Below, piece by piece: positions 27,757-36,523 of a stretch of DNA of 64,000 nucleotides. The stretch spans positions 50,150 through 114,149 of the forward strand of contig NZ_JAJJWI010000001.1 in the NCBI RefSeq assembly GCF_020907275.1, in the 5' to 3' direction. The notes beneath the pieces were generated by a model that had not been told where the DNA came from, did not search any database, and saw only the letters and a list, made by a program, of their open reading frames with translations. Within the stretch, counting starts at the first letter, position 1. Each line of letters opens with the position of its first letter. This DNA comes from Pontibacter silvestris (GTDB taxonomy: Bacteria > Bacteroidota > Bacteroidia > Cytophagales > Hymenobacteraceae). A program made the translations under genes and the position numbers.

Positions 27757-27769
27757 ATTACTTTAAAGC

Positions 27770-27814
27770 TTAAACAGCAGTGGCAGGTAACAATTACCTG
27801 CCACTGCTGTTTAA
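27770..27814. terminator. perfect 21-bp hairpin, 3-nt loop
   Basis: Arms built on AAACAGCAGTGGCAGGTAA and its exact complement, 21 bp each, around CAA. It lies between the Gfo/Idh/MocA remnant (plus) and the M3 peptidase (minus), so it can serve both. Confidence 0.85.
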
Positions 27815-27839
27815 AAGTATTATAGAAAGGTACGCGTGT

Positions 27840-30041
27840 TTACTTCTTAGATTGTGGCTGCTCTGCCGGAACCGGAAAACCACGATCACGCATCAAAGCA
27901 TTAATCTTAGCATCACGGCCTCTGAACAAACGGTAAGCCTCGGCTGGGTCCATAGAGTTGCGAGGGGCAAACAGGTATTTCACCAATTTCGCAGCTACGT
28001 TTTTATCGTAAAAACCACCTGGAGCCTCTTCAAAAGCTTCTGCTGCATCAGAGGTTAGTACGTCAGCCCATAGGTATCCGTAGTAACCTGTTGCATAGCC
28101 TTCACCTGAGAATACATGTCCAAAGTGCGGCGAACGGTGACGCATCACAATTTCTTTTGGCATGTTTAAAGCCTCTAATGTTTCTCTTTCAAATTGGTCA
28201 GGATCTAAGCCTTCAGGGTTAGCCAAGTGGAACTTCATATCCATTAGGGCAGAAGCTAAGAACTCAGTAGTAGCAAAACCCTGGTTAAACGTAGAAGCTT
28301 TTTTAATTTTAGCAACTAAGTCAGCAGGAATTACTTCACCAGTTTTATGGTGTTTTAAGAACTGATTGATCACCTTATCAGTAGACAGCCAACGCTCCAA
28401 TAACTGAGAGTGGAACTCGGTATAGTCGCGCACGCCACTGTTCAAAGTCGGGTACTTTACATTAGAAGACAGAAAGTGTAAAGCATGCCCGAACTCATGG
28501 AAAAACGTAGTGGCATCATCCCAGGAAACTAGAAGTGGTTCGCCTGGTGCAGGCTTGATAAAGTTGGAGTTGTTAGAAGCCAGTACTGTTTTTTGACCAT
28601 TAAAGGTCGTGTGGCTACGGTAAGGCGATGCCCAGGCACCAGAGCGTTTACCCTGTCGTGCAAATGCATCCAAATACCATAAACCTATGTGTTCGCCGGT
28701 GGTTTTATCTGTTACCTCCCATACCTTCACATCTTCATGAAAAACAGGTACGCTGCCAGCAGGTACTGGTTTAAAGTTGAAGTTGAACAGTTCTCCTGCG
28801 GTGAAGAATAGCGCCTGTGTCAGGTTATTCAGCTCCAGGTACTGTTTTACTTCTTCAGAGTTAAGGTCATACTTTTGTTTGCGTACTTTTTCTGCATAAT
28901 AACGGTAGTCCCAGGGGGCAATTTTAATGCTGGCCCCCTCGGCATTGGCCACTTTTTGCATATCAGCTACTTCTTCTTTAACTCTTGCAAGGGCAGCCGG
29001 CCAAACAGCATTCATTAAGTCCATGGCGTGTTCCGGAGTTTTAGCCATACGGTTTTGCAGGCGCCATTCTGCATAGTTATTATAGCCCATCAGCTTTACA
29101 CGCTCATTTCTTAGCTCTAAGATTTTGGCAATATTTGCGTTGTTATCATTTTCATCTCCATTATCAGCACGAGAATAATACGTGTTCCATACCTTTTCTC
29201 TTAAAGCTCTTTCATCAGAATAAGTCAGGAACTGGTCCATCGAAGAACGGGTATTGGTTACGGCATATTTGCCTTCCTGACCACGATCTGCTGCTGCTTT
29301 CGCTGCCGCTTTGACAAAAGACTCCGGCAGTCCGCTCAGCTGGTCCTTAGTAAGGTAGGTTACATACTTCTCTTCATCCGCTAAAACATTATTGGCAAAA
29401 GAAGTGTAAAGCGAAGAAAGCTCTTTATTGATGGCTGCATAGCGTTCTTTAGCTGCTGCATCAAGGTCAGCGCCTTCCATAGCAAAGCTTTCATACACCA
29501 GTTGCACTACACGTTGCTGATCAGCCGGAAGAGGCTTTTTCTGTGCATTCTCATAAACAGTTTTAATGCGCTCAAACAGTTTTCCATTCTGAGAAATTTT
29601 AGAGGAAAATTCAGATAGCTGTGGGGCAAGATCTGCCTGTATGGTACGGAACTCAGGCGACGACATATTACTGCTCCAGATACCATAATAAAGAAGAGCT
29701 CTGCTTAACGGTTCTCCTGCTCCTTCAAGAGCTTCTATTGTGTTTTCGAAAGTAGGGGCAGCGGGGTTAGTGGCAATGGCATTAATTTCGGCCAATTGCA
29801 AAGCCATCCCTTTTTCAATGGCAGGTTTTAAATCTGCCAAGCTCATTTTGTCGAAAGCAGGAACACCGCCATAAGGTCCAGTCCATTCAGCCAGTAAAAC
29901 ATTGTCAAAGCTTTGCTTCTGCTCCATAACTGCTTGTGATTGTTGAGATTTTTCCTGCACTTGCCCAGAAGTGCAGCTTGCCAAAGCCAGCAGGATGAGT
30001 AAGCCTGATCGTTTGCCAGCTGTTATAATTGGGTTTCCCAT
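27840..30041 (-). CDS. M3 family metallopeptidase (oligopeptidase A / dipeptidyl carboxypeptidase type)
   Basis: 733-aa zinc peptidase. The N-terminus has a lipobox-like segment (LLILLALASCTSG), so it is probably a periplasmic lipoprotein. The catalytic zinc motif HEFGHALH lies near residue 515, with the third ligand Glu about 28 residues later in the DYTEFHSQLLERW block. The long helical N-terminal part (about 50-350) and the C-terminal SGEGYATGYYGYLWADVL block match peptidyl-dipeptidase Dcp / OpdA. It degrades short peptides. Monocistronic, convergent with the end of the glycan locus. Confidence 0.95.
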   Translation of the reverse strand: MGNPIITAGKRSGLLILLALASCTSGQVQEKSQQSQAVMEQKQSFDNVLLAEWTGPYGGVPAFDKMSLADLKPAIEKGMALQLAEINAIATNPAAPTFENTIEALEGAGEPLSRALLYYGIWSSNMSSPEFRTIQADLAPQLSEFSSKISQNGKLFERIKTVYENAQKKPLPADQQRVVQLVYESFAMEGADLDAAAKERYAAINKELSSLYTSFANNVLADEEKYVTYLTKDQLSGLPESFVKAAAKAAADRGQEGKYAVTNTRSSMDQFLTYSDERALREKVWNTYYSRADNGDENDNNANIAKILELRNERVKLMGYNNYAEWRLQNRMAKTPEHAMDLMNAVWPAALARVKEEVADMQKVANAEGASIKIAPWDYRYYAEKVRKQKYDLNSEEVKQYLELNNLTQALFFTAGELFNFNFKPVPAGSVPVFHEDVKVWEVTDKTTGEHIGLWYLDAFARQGKRSGAWASPYRSHTTFNGQKTVLASNNSNFIKPAPGEPLLVSWDDATTFFHEFGHALHFLSSNVKYPTLNSGVRDYTEFHSQLLERWLSTDKVINQFLKHHKTGEVIPADLVAKIKKASTFNQGFATTEFLASALMDMKFHLANPEGLDPDQFERETLEALNMPKEIVMRHRSPHFGHVFSGEGYATGYYGYLWADVLTSDAAEAFEEAPGGFYDKNVAAKLVKYLFAPRNSMDPAEAYRLFRGRDAKINALMRDRGFPVPAEQPQSKK

Positions 30042-30247
30042 AGGTAATTAAAGTGAGTATGCAGCATCTTGGTCTTATGCTGCTATATGATAAATAATTT
30101 GCAAGTTACTAAAAAATGCTGACAGGCTTTTTCTGATTAATACTTGAGGCGGGGCTGCTAATAGAGCTTTTTACGTAAGTATAAAAACTTGAGTATGACA
30201 ACTTCGTACTCATATGAAATCTAAATTATACATTAAGTACAACAACT

Positions 30248-31402
30248 ATGAAAGCAAAATTAAAGGGGGTAACAAAGTCTGGGTCGCAGGCACCTGCTAA
30301 AAAGACTTTGTTAGGAGGAAGCTGGCTGCGCATGATGCGCTTATTTACCATCCTTGGTGTGGTGGTTATGGTGTCTTCCTGCAATGACGATGATTCTGAT
30401 ATGGATATAGAGCCAGACGGGCCAAGGCCGGAGTGGGGGCCTACCATTAGCGATGAGATGCTAGCTGTAATTGAGGCGCTCGATAGCCTGCAGACAGGAC
30501 CGCCGCTATATGAGCGTACTGCTGAAGAAGCACGTATGGCTCCTACAGCAGCAGATGCAGCTATGGCAGTAATGGAGAATAACAATATTCCTGTGCCTCC
30601 TTCGCAGGTAGATACTGCCGGAATGGAGATAGCAGTAGACGGCGGTATGATACATTTACGTACTTACACACCACGTAATGCCACAGGACCTTTTCCTGGA
30701 ATTGTTTACTACCATGGTGGTGGCTGGGTAATTGCTGGCATCGATACATATGATGCATCGGCTCGTGCTTTAGCTGAGAAAACAGGTGCAGTAGTAGTAG
30801 CCGTTGCATACCGTCAGGCCCCGGAGTACAAGTTCCCAACAGCGCATGAAGATTCTTTTACGGCTTATGAGTGGGTAGTAAATAATGCTGCCTCCATTAA
30901 CGTAGATCTGGATCGTATTGCTGTGGCCGGGGAGAGTGCAGGAGGTAACTTAGCTGCTGCTGTGAGCATGATGGCCCGTGACAGAAACGTTCAAATGCCG
31001 GTGCATCAGCTATTGGTTTACCCTATTGCTGGTTACGATTTTAATACACCATCTTATGAAATGTACGCAGAAGCGAAACCTTTAAACCGCCCGCTGATGA
31101 TGTGGTTCTTTGACAAGTACCTGCGTACAGAAGCTGATGCTGAAAGCCCATGGATTTCATTGGTAGATGCACCAAACCTGGAGAACTTACCGCCGGCTAC
31201 GGTTATTAACGCCCAAATAGATCCACTGCAAAGCGAGGGGCAGGCTTACGCTGACAGGTTGGAGGAAGCAGGTGTTCCTGTAACCGCCAGGGTATATGAA
31301 GGGGTAACGCATGAGTTCTTTGGCATGGCTGCAGTAGTACCGGCTGCAGAAGAGGCGCAGAACCTGGCTGCCGAAGAGTTGAGAGAAGCATTTGAACAAT
31401 AA
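30248..31402 (+). CDS. alpha/beta hydrolase, HSL-type esterase, lipoprotein
   Basis: 384-aa esterase of the hormone-sensitive-lipase group. The oxyanion motif HGGGW lies near residue 157 (YYHGGGWVIAG), the nucleophile Ser in GESAGGNLAAA near 230, the Asp in NAQIDPLQ and the His in VTHEFFGM. A hydrophobic stretch ending MVSSCNDDD gives a lipobox, preceded by an unusually long basic N-terminus; an internal ATG at 30332 (MMRLFTIL) would give a normal lipoprotein signal and is a likely alternative start. Acts on short-chain acyl or acetyl esters; a role in deacetylating glycans is possible but not shown. Confidence 0.9.
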   Translation: MKAKLKGVTKSGSQAPAKKTLLGGSWLRMMRLFTILGVVVMVSSCNDDDSDMDIEPDGPRPEWGPTISDEMLAVIEALDSLQTGPPLYERTAEEARMAPTAADAAMAVMENNNIPVPPSQVDTAGMEIAVDGGMIHLRTYTPRNATGPFPGIVYYHGGGWVIAGIDTYDASARALAEKTGAVVVAVAYRQAPEYKFPTAHEDSFTAYEWVVNNAASINVDLDRIAVAGESAGGNLAAAVSMMARDRNVQMPVHQLLVYPIAGYDFNTPSYEMYAEAKPLNRPLMMWFFDKYLRTEADAESPWISLVDAPNLENLPPATVINAQIDPLQSEGQAYADRLEEAGVPVTARVYEGVTHEFFGMAAVVPAAEEAQNLAAEELREAFEQ

Positions 31403-31411
31403 ACTATTTGT

Positions 31412-31470
31412 TATGTTATCATAAACAGGAAAAGGGCTTCTAAAGCCCTTTTCCTGTTTATGATAACATA
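31412..31470 (+). terminator. perfect 28-bp hairpin with 3-nt loop
   Basis: The arms run from 31412 to 31439 and 31443 to 31470 and are exact reverse complements, enclosing CTA. The stem includes AAAAGGGCTT / AAGCCCTTTT, so a T-tract is embedded in it. It starts 10 bp after the esterase stop codon. Confidence 0.85.
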
Positions 31471-31538
31471 TGCCTTTCATTCCAGTACATATTCTAAACA
31501 AACAGTAAATTTTGAAGAACAGCATCTAACAACCAATT

Positions 31539-32729
31539 ATGAAAACAAAAAGTATTTCAATGCTTCTTGGCCTTGCGTTTGCAACATTAACGACTGCTAC
31601 AGCACAGAACAGCAAAGAGCCTATAACTGCCTCCATGGAAGGACATATTTATAAACCCGCTAAAGTGCCGGCTACAGACGAACGCGTACGTCAACTGAAA
31701 GTGCCTGCTGGATTTACCATTACTAAATTTGCTGAAGATTTGGGTAAGCCCCGCATGCTGGCTGTAAGTTCTGATGGTACAGTGTATGCCACAGACCGGG
31801 ATAAAGGTACAGTAACCATGGTGCGTGACACAAATAACGATGGCAAAGCAGAACAGCAGAGAATAGTTGCAACCAAAGAAGGAATGCATGGCATTGCCAT
31901 TCGCAATGGTAAAATTTTCCTGATGACAGTAAACGATATCTATACAGCCAACATTAATAATGATGGCTCATTAGGCGATTTAAAAGAGATTGCAAAAGGT
32001 TTTCCGGAGGGTGGGCAGCATGCAAACCGCACGATAGAGTTCGGTCCTGACGGTAAGCTGTATGTATCAGTTGGCAGTACCTGTAATGCTTGTAAAGAGA
32101 CCAATGATGAAAATGCCACGCTTGTGCAGATGAACGCTGACGGAAGTGGTCGCCGGATTTATGCCACTGGACTACGCAACACCATCGGCTTTGACTGGCA
32201 CCCTCAAACAAAGGAACTGTATGCCTTCGACCACGGCATGGACTGGCTCGGTGATGAGACTCAAAAAGAAGAACTTAACAAAATTGTGGAAGACGGAGAC
32301 TATGGCTGGCCTTATGTTTTCGAAGACGGTAAGCCAAACCTTGCTGATGAGCCGCCTCAAGGCATGAGTTGGGAGGAATATGCTAAAAAAACAAAGTTTC
32401 CGGAAATGACTTACGATGCCCATTCAGCTCCTATGGACCTGGTTTTTTACAATGGAGCACAGTTCCCACAGCAATACAAAGGAAGCGCCTTTGTTACATT
32501 GCACGGCTCCTGGAACCGCAGTAATCCTGTTGGCTATAAAGTTATCAGGGTACAGTTTGATAATGGAAAGCCTACGCAGTTTGAAGATTTTGTAACAGGG
32601 TTTTTGGTAAACAACAACAAGCAGGAGTTTGGCCGTGTGGTAGGTTTAGCTGTTCACAAAGATGGCTCCTTACTTATATCTGACGACGACAATGGAGTAG
32701 TTTACCGTGTTGCTTATACAGCCAAGTAA
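31539..32729 (+). CDS. PQQ-dependent sugar dehydrogenase / sorbosone dehydrogenase family
   Basis: 396-aa exported six-bladed beta-propeller with signal peptide 1-22. Blocks such as GFTITKFAEDLGKPRMLAV, GGQHANRTIEFGPDGKLYVSVGS, GLRNTIGFDWHPQTKELYAFDHGMDWLGD and FGRVVGLAVHKDGSLLISDD match the soluble glucose/sorbosone dehydrogenase family; HGMDWLGDE contains the typical metal-site residues. Many Bacteroidota members lack proven PQQ use, so activity is uncertain. It would oxidise sugars in the periplasm. Single gene, followed by tandem hairpins. Confidence 0.9.
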   Translation: MKTKSISMLLGLAFATLTTATAQNSKEPITASMEGHIYKPAKVPATDERVRQLKVPAGFTITKFAEDLGKPRMLAVSSDGTVYATDRDKGTVTMVRDTNNDGKAEQQRIVATKEGMHGIAIRNGKIFLMTVNDIYTANINNDGSLGDLKEIAKGFPEGGQHANRTIEFGPDGKLYVSVGSTCNACKETNDENATLVQMNADGSGRRIYATGLRNTIGFDWHPQTKELYAFDHGMDWLGDETQKEELNKIVEDGDYGWPYVFEDGKPNLADEPPQGMSWEEYAKKTKFPEMTYDAHSAPMDLVFYNGAQFPQQYKGSAFVTLHGSWNRSNPVGYKVIRVQFDNGKPTQFEDFVTGFLVNNNKQEFGRVVGLAVHKDGSLLISDDDNGVVYRVAYTAK

Positions 32730-32811
32730 TGCTTTTTCCAAAAGAACATAATAAAACAGACATAGGCAGGTACATCTGAAATTGTTTTTGCTAACAGTCT
32801 ACTACACTTTC

Positions 32812-32857
32812 AAAATAAAATAGACGCAGCTTTACGAGCTGCGTCTATTTTATTTTT
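32812..32857 (+). terminator. rho-independent terminator of the sorbosone dehydrogenase gene
   Basis: A 20-bp perfect stem built on AAAATAGACGCAGCT / AGCTGCGTCTATTTT with a 5-nt loop and a following T-rich tail (TTTTTAT). Confidence 0.9.
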
Positions 32858-32899
32858 ATTGCTGCCCTGTTATTCTGCCATAAATAACAGGGCAGCAAT
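32858..32899 (-). terminator. second hairpin, end of the 100-aa minus-strand gene
   Basis: Perfect 17-bp stem ATTGCTGCCCTGTTATT / AATAACAGGGCAGCAAT with an 8-nt loop, directly abutting the previous hairpin and 37 bp beyond the stop codon of the gene at 32936. No T-tract on either strand. Confidence 0.6.
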
Positions 32900-32935
32900 A
32901 AAGTTTGGGATCAAACTATAAACTTATTACTGCAC

Positions 32936-33238
32936 TTAACCTTTATGTGGGGCGCCAGCAATTGCCCACCAGCCACTATCAAAATCAAACTCAACTACAA
33001 CAGCTCTTTCTACCCTAATTTTTTCCTCCTCCTGAAGGCCTGTGTTGATAGATAAAACGATGCTGTTAAGGTCATCGATTGGTTGTTTACGATTGATGCC
33101 ATCCTTCCACAAGGATGCATCCGGCAGCGAAATGGTGTGATCGCCATAGCTCCATGATTCCTGGTAACCTATAGCTTTCATGCCATTTTTAACCTCAGTT
33201 TGTTTTTCTGAAACATCATAAGTAAGTAGTACCGCCAT
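32936..33238 (-). CDS. small hypothetical protein, possible ferredoxin-like fold
   Basis: 100-aa soluble protein I cannot assign. It begins MAVLLTYDVSEKQTEVKNG; a first strand ending in TYD, then a helix, a strand, a helix and a terminal strand (VERAVVVEFDF) give a beta-alpha-beta-alpha-beta pattern. The opening resembles the start of Cas2/VapD/SinR-like small proteins, but no cas gene, repeat array or antitoxin is near. Single gene with its own hairpin, and a leader of about 200 bp shared with the divergent gene at 33444. Confidence 0.65.
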   Translation of the reverse strand: MAVLLTYDVSEKQTEVKNGMKAIGYQESWSYGDHTISLPDASLWKDGINRKQPIDDLNSIVLSINTGLQEEEKIRVERAVVVEFDFDSGWWAIAGAPHKG

Positions 33239-33443
33239 ATTATATGTTCTTGGTTGAGTAGTACACTTATCAACTGTCTTGCCAAAAGCATGATAAGCTA
33301 CAAATTGTCAGCATTGGTTTTGAAATAATTGTTTTACGGAAAAAACAAGATAAAAGCAATGGCTTACGGCGAGGTGCTAAAATTTGATCGTGTTCTATTA
33401 ACAGAGGTAGCAGTTAGCGTCGTATCCGGTTATCTTTGCCTTT

Positions 33444-33746
33444 ATGAATTCAATTAAACTGAGCTCTTACTACCGTCTATATGCTTTCTCAGATTACCGG
33501 AGTATGAAGTCGGCCTTGCCTTACATGCGGCGTGTGGTACTGGCAAAAAGCCTTATGGAGGTGGAGGAAGCAGAGGTCAGAAGTTATGTATGGCGCATTA
33601 AAGGGCAGGGATATAAGAATTACCTGGAGCCAATCACAAATTATAATACGAAAACAACAGCTCTTAAATCGTTTATTACGGCACTGCAAGAACTTTACAA
33701 GCACAATGGGTATTCAGCTAGGTATATTATAATAGAGCGGGGGTAG
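33444..33746 (+). CDS. small hypothetical protein
   Basis: 100-aa basic protein, not recognised. It is predicted mixed alpha/beta (helix DYRSMKSALPYMRRVVLAK, then strand-rich SYVWRIKGQGY and a helix TALKSFITALQELYK, ending in a YSARYIIIERG strand). No signal peptide. Divergent from the gene at 32936. It is a plausible coding region because of normal codon usage and a start in a fitting AT-rich leader. Confidence 0.6.
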   Translation: MNSIKLSSYYRLYAFSDYRSMKSALPYMRRVVLAKSLMEVEEAEVRSYVWRIKGQGYKNYLEPITNYNTKTTALKSFITALQELYKHNGYSARYIIIERG

Positions 33747-34078
33747 CAATGCTGTGGCGTAAGGTTTACTCTGTAGCTTCTGAGTGAAACTAGCTTTCTT
33801 TATAGTCAAAATAGTCAAGAATCTTTCGCGAAAGTAGGGGCCAAGCGGGCGGATTCAAGACTGGCATTTTAACATGTATGCAGAAGTTATAAGTAGCTTT
33901 ACAAAACATAAAAGCCTTATAAGCTTTAAACTTACAAGGCTTTTATGTATGATTAAAATAGTAGTTCATTGGTGTAGGGTGCAGCCAAGTAGCTATCAGA
34001 GTTTTTTATTGGTTAAGCAGTATATGTTAATCATTATCAGTGAAGTTTCTGCTTCTTAAGAATAATTTATATTGCATT
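33747..34078. other. intergenic region, 332 bp
   Basis: Contains the hairpin at 33906-33948. A 61-codon frame that overlaps this hairpin is not convincing. Otherwise nothing identified. Confidence 0.45.
33906..33948. terminator. 18-bp hairpin, one mismatch
   Basis: Arms ACATAAAAGCCTTATAAG and CTTACAAGGCTTTTATGT around a 7-nt loop. It is about 160 bp past the gene at 33444, so it may end that transcript or that of the convergent lipoprotein gene at 34079. Confidence 0.6.
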
Positions 34079-34564
34079 TTATTTAGGTTGTAGTACACTG
34101 GTTTTCTCCCAGGCTTCGAACGCTCCTGAAGCAACATCATAACTGAAAGTTTTGCTCAAGCTAGCTGTTTCACCTTCTTTAATATCGAAGTATGTATAGG
34201 AGTAGGCAAGGCTGCCTTCGGCAGAAGACTTAGGGAGTAACACATAGATAAAATATCTGCCAGGTTTTATTCTTTCATTCATTCGCTTGCCTACTGCTCC
34301 ATAGTTCATGGTCTGAAAAGAGTTACTTTCTTTATCATAGGCGTAGCCTAACTGTATATCTGGTGATGCATCTACATCAAATTCTCGATTATCTGCTTGC
34401 CAAACATGGATAATAGCCATCTTAGATTCTGCAGTGATGCTTCCTGATGATAGTTTATTTTCTTTCGTAACCACAAGATCCATTTTTGTAATAGGTTCGG
34501 GTTCTTCATCTATACAAGCAGAAAGGATTAAAAGAATAAGTAATGGGAATAACAGTTTTTTCAT
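34079..34564 (-). CDS. hypothetical lipoprotein
   Basis: 161-aa lipoprotein of unknown function: signal MKKLLFPLLILLILSAC with the lipidated Cys at 17. The mature part is beta-rich (YFIYVLLPKSS, SYTYFDIKEG) with several aromatic residues, consistent with a small beta-sandwich. Only resemblance is general to Bacteroidota surface lipoproteins. Single gene, no partner visible. Confidence 0.75.
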   Translation of the reverse strand: MKKLLFPLLILLILSACIDEEPEPITKMDLVVTKENKLSSGSITAESKMAIIHVWQADNREFDVDASPDIQLGYAYDKESNSFQTMNYGAVGKRMNERIKPGRYFIYVLLPKSSAEGSLAYSYTYFDIKEGETASLSKTFSYDVASGAFEAWEKTSVLQPK

Positions 34565-34749
34565 AAGTTTCTATTAAAATTAAAACTGTATAATTTAGCT
34601 ATTTTTTTGTAATTTAATACAGTGGTTGTTTATATTTAATTACAATTTTGGATAAGTGAATAATTAGCTATTTTCAGGTTTAATACTCCGTCTCTACTTT
34701 ATACCTCTTGTGTTATCAAAGCTTCTAAGCTTGGCAAGTAATTGAACAG

Positions 34750-34807
34750 CTATATATAAAAAGCACCAGCTGCCCATTAAAAAACAGATGGTGCTTTTTA
34801 TATATAG
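34750..34807 (-). terminator. 19-bp perfect hairpin after the porin remnant
   Basis: Arms CTATATATAAAAAGCACCA and TGGTGCTTTTTATATATAG with a loop of about 20 nt. It lies just past the stop codon of the porin tail (34819), so the 3' end and terminator of the original gene are preserved. Confidence 0.8.
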
Positions 34808-34818
34808 CCTGTGCCTTT

Positions 34819-35115
34819 TTAGAAACTTAATTGTGCTTGTAAACGCACCAACTCACCTTTTTGATGATTATTCGGATTTTCATAATCTTCATACCTACGG
34901 TCGGAGAGTGTGTAAACCGCAACCAGTTCAAAATGATCAATAGGATGCCATTCAACTCCTGTTTCACATTCTTTTACCGTGTAACTCCTTGCATCTAATT
35001 CCTGTTTTTTCCCACCGTCATAGTACTGAAAGCGGATAAGAGGAATAATCTTCTGATCGAACTTTTTTAGGAAATAAGAAAAAATTTCTGGGGAGCTGAC
35101 AGAAGCACCCAGCAT
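34819..35115 (-). pseudogene. C-terminal remnant of an OprO/OprP-like porin
   Basis: 98 codons that match the last strands of a phosphate-selective-porin-type outer-membrane barrel: VIPLIRFQYYDGG, then a TGVEWHPIDHFELVAVYTLSDRRYED pair of strands and a terminal strand VRLQAQLSF ending in Phe, the outer-membrane insertion signal. Barrels of this family are about 350-450 aa and exported; here there is no signal peptide and the frame upstream of the Met soon ends. So the 5' three quarters has been lost. The cut lies next to the replication-initiator segment, suggesting the two events are linked. Confidence 0.75.
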
Positions 35116-35469
35116 GGAAATACATGAATGTGTATGACAGTAGATGCGGCAACTTCATCAGACGCTTCTACAGGGGACAGCACATTCCTAACTTCCTATC
35201 TGTTTTCTTTTTTTTAACCTTCAGTATTACGAACCTTCATTACACCCTCCTTTATGGTTTTAATAATACTGCAACGATTCAGATTCCGTGCTAGTTAAAA
35301 ACACGTACGGTTGCAGCGCTGTGCTAGGCACAACTCTAACTAAAAGGCTATTCTATACGAAGTATTCCGGCTCGTCTCTGGACAGGAAAAGCAAGTAAAG
35401 TCTAAGCCAAAGAAGAAGGAACCTGCTGAGAAGGAACAGGAGAAAGATACTACTGATAAAGTTCGGGTT

Positions 35470-36129
35470 ATGTCTAGCCGGACTAAGACTAAAATCAGAA
35501 AGAATCTCTTTGCTTTCTCTCGGCTTCATAAGCGCCTAACATTCGTCACGCTCACTTTTGTGAATGAGGTAACTGATGAGCAAGCTATCAAGGTGCTCAG
35601 GAAGTTTATCGACAACACAAAGAAGAGGAGCAAGAACTTCCAATACTTGTGGGTTGCTGAAAGGCAGACAGAGAATAAAGTCTTTCCAGATAACATTCAC
35701 TTCCACATGATCACTAACAAGTACTGGGATATTCAAAAGACCTGGAACTACTGGCTAGATCTCCAAAGAAGGAACGGCATTGTTCCAAGAGATGAGAGCT
35801 TCAAGGCTTCCTCAGCTTTTGATGTGAAGAAAGTAGACACGAAGAACCCCAAGCAAGTAGGGATTTACCTCACGAAGTACGTCACGAAGAATAAAGCTGA
35901 GTTTAAATGTCAGGTTTGGAACTGCTCTAAGTCTATCTCTGCCCTATATACCGACTTCTATACAGATTGCAACTTTTTAGAAGGGCTACAGAGGCTAAAG
36001 CAAGGTGAGATTAAGGAAGTACCGCTTGAGTTCTGCACGCTTCACCTTATCCCACTCGATAAGACTACAATAAGGTTTTATGATAGACTTGAGAACAAGA
36101 ACAGACAAACATTGAAGAACTTAAACTAA
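35470..36129 (+). CDS. rolling-circle replication initiator (HUH endonuclease), phage or plasmid type
   Basis: 219 aa from ATG 35470; the frame stays open upstream to 35344 with plausible sequence (Lys/Glu-rich) but no ATG, so the start may be upstream or the 5' end lost. Motif 1 FVTLTF is at 25-30, the HUH metal motif IHFHM at 76-80, and the tyrosine motif YLTKYVTK at 133-140, the order of rolling-circle Rep proteins of small phages (inovirus/microvirus) and plasmids. It nicks the double-strand origin and attaches to the 5' end. No integrase, capsid or origin was recognised nearby. Low-GC surroundings suggest horizontal origin. Confidence 0.82.
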   Translation: MSSRTKTKIRKNLFAFSRLHKRLTFVTLTFVNEVTDEQAIKVLRKFIDNTKKRSKNFQYLWVAERQTENKVFPDNIHFHMITNKYWDIQKTWNYWLDLQRRNGIVPRDESFKASSAFDVKKVDTKNPKQVGIYLTKYVTKNKAEFKCQVWNCSKSISALYTDFYTDCNFLEGLQRLKQGEIKEVPLEFCTLHLIPLDKTTIRFYDRLENKNRQTLKNLN

Positions 36130-36136
36130 CGTGATT

Positions 36137-36412
36137 ATGCCAGTATCAAGAAATAGAAAAAAGAAGAATAACCAGAATAACAATAATAAGCCTAGAATAG
36201 CAAGTCCTATGTGCATCCATGAACTATTTCAATTCCAGTTTAATAATTGCAGGAAATGCGGAAGGGCTAGAGATAAGTTTGAATATGATGAGCTACCAAA
36301 AGAGGAGCAGCTACATTGGGATAAAGCAGGAATACAACAATCAATAGATTTCATTCTATACTGTCCGAGTTGCGAGGAGTACTCTGCTTTATTGAAGACA
36401 GAAGAATTTTAA
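36137..36412 (+). CDS. small Cys-rich (zinc-ribbon-like) protein
   Basis: 91 aa from the ATG at 36137 (a GTG at 36131 is the alternative). The N-terminus is basic and Asn-rich (residues 3-20). Five Cys are arranged as C26, C38-x-x-C41 and C76-x-x-C79, with His residues at 28 and 60, so a zinc ribbon or treble clef is likely. It starts 7 bp after the Rep stop codon, so the two are cotranscribed, and a strong terminator follows. Possibly a DNA-binding accessory of the element. No family recognised. Confidence 0.65.
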   Translation: MPVSRNRKKKNNQNNNNKPRIASPMCIHELFQFQFNNCRKCGRARDKFEYDELPKEEQLHWDKAGIQQSIDFILYCPSCEEYSALLKTEEF

Positions 36413-36416
36413 CAGA

Positions 36417-36441
36417 AGAACCGGGTAACACCGGTTTTTTT
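36417..36441 (+). terminator. rho-independent terminator of the rep transcript
   Basis: Stem AACCGG / CCGGTT, 6-nt loop, followed by about six T. It ends the rep plus Cys-rich unit and separates it from the next gene. Confidence 0.85.
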
Positions 36442-36523
36442 GTTTTAAATTTTTTTACATATATAGTATATGATATACTTAAGTCTAAACAATTCATACA
36501 TAAATAATCTATTGATAAAAAAG

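Noticed and set aside
32936..33238. Calling this protein Cas2
   Set aside because: Only the first ~10 residues are suggestive; no cas neighbour or array and no conserved catalytic pattern.
33874..34059. 61-codon open frame on the plus strand
   Set aside because: Runs through an 18-bp hairpin and has no recognisable features.
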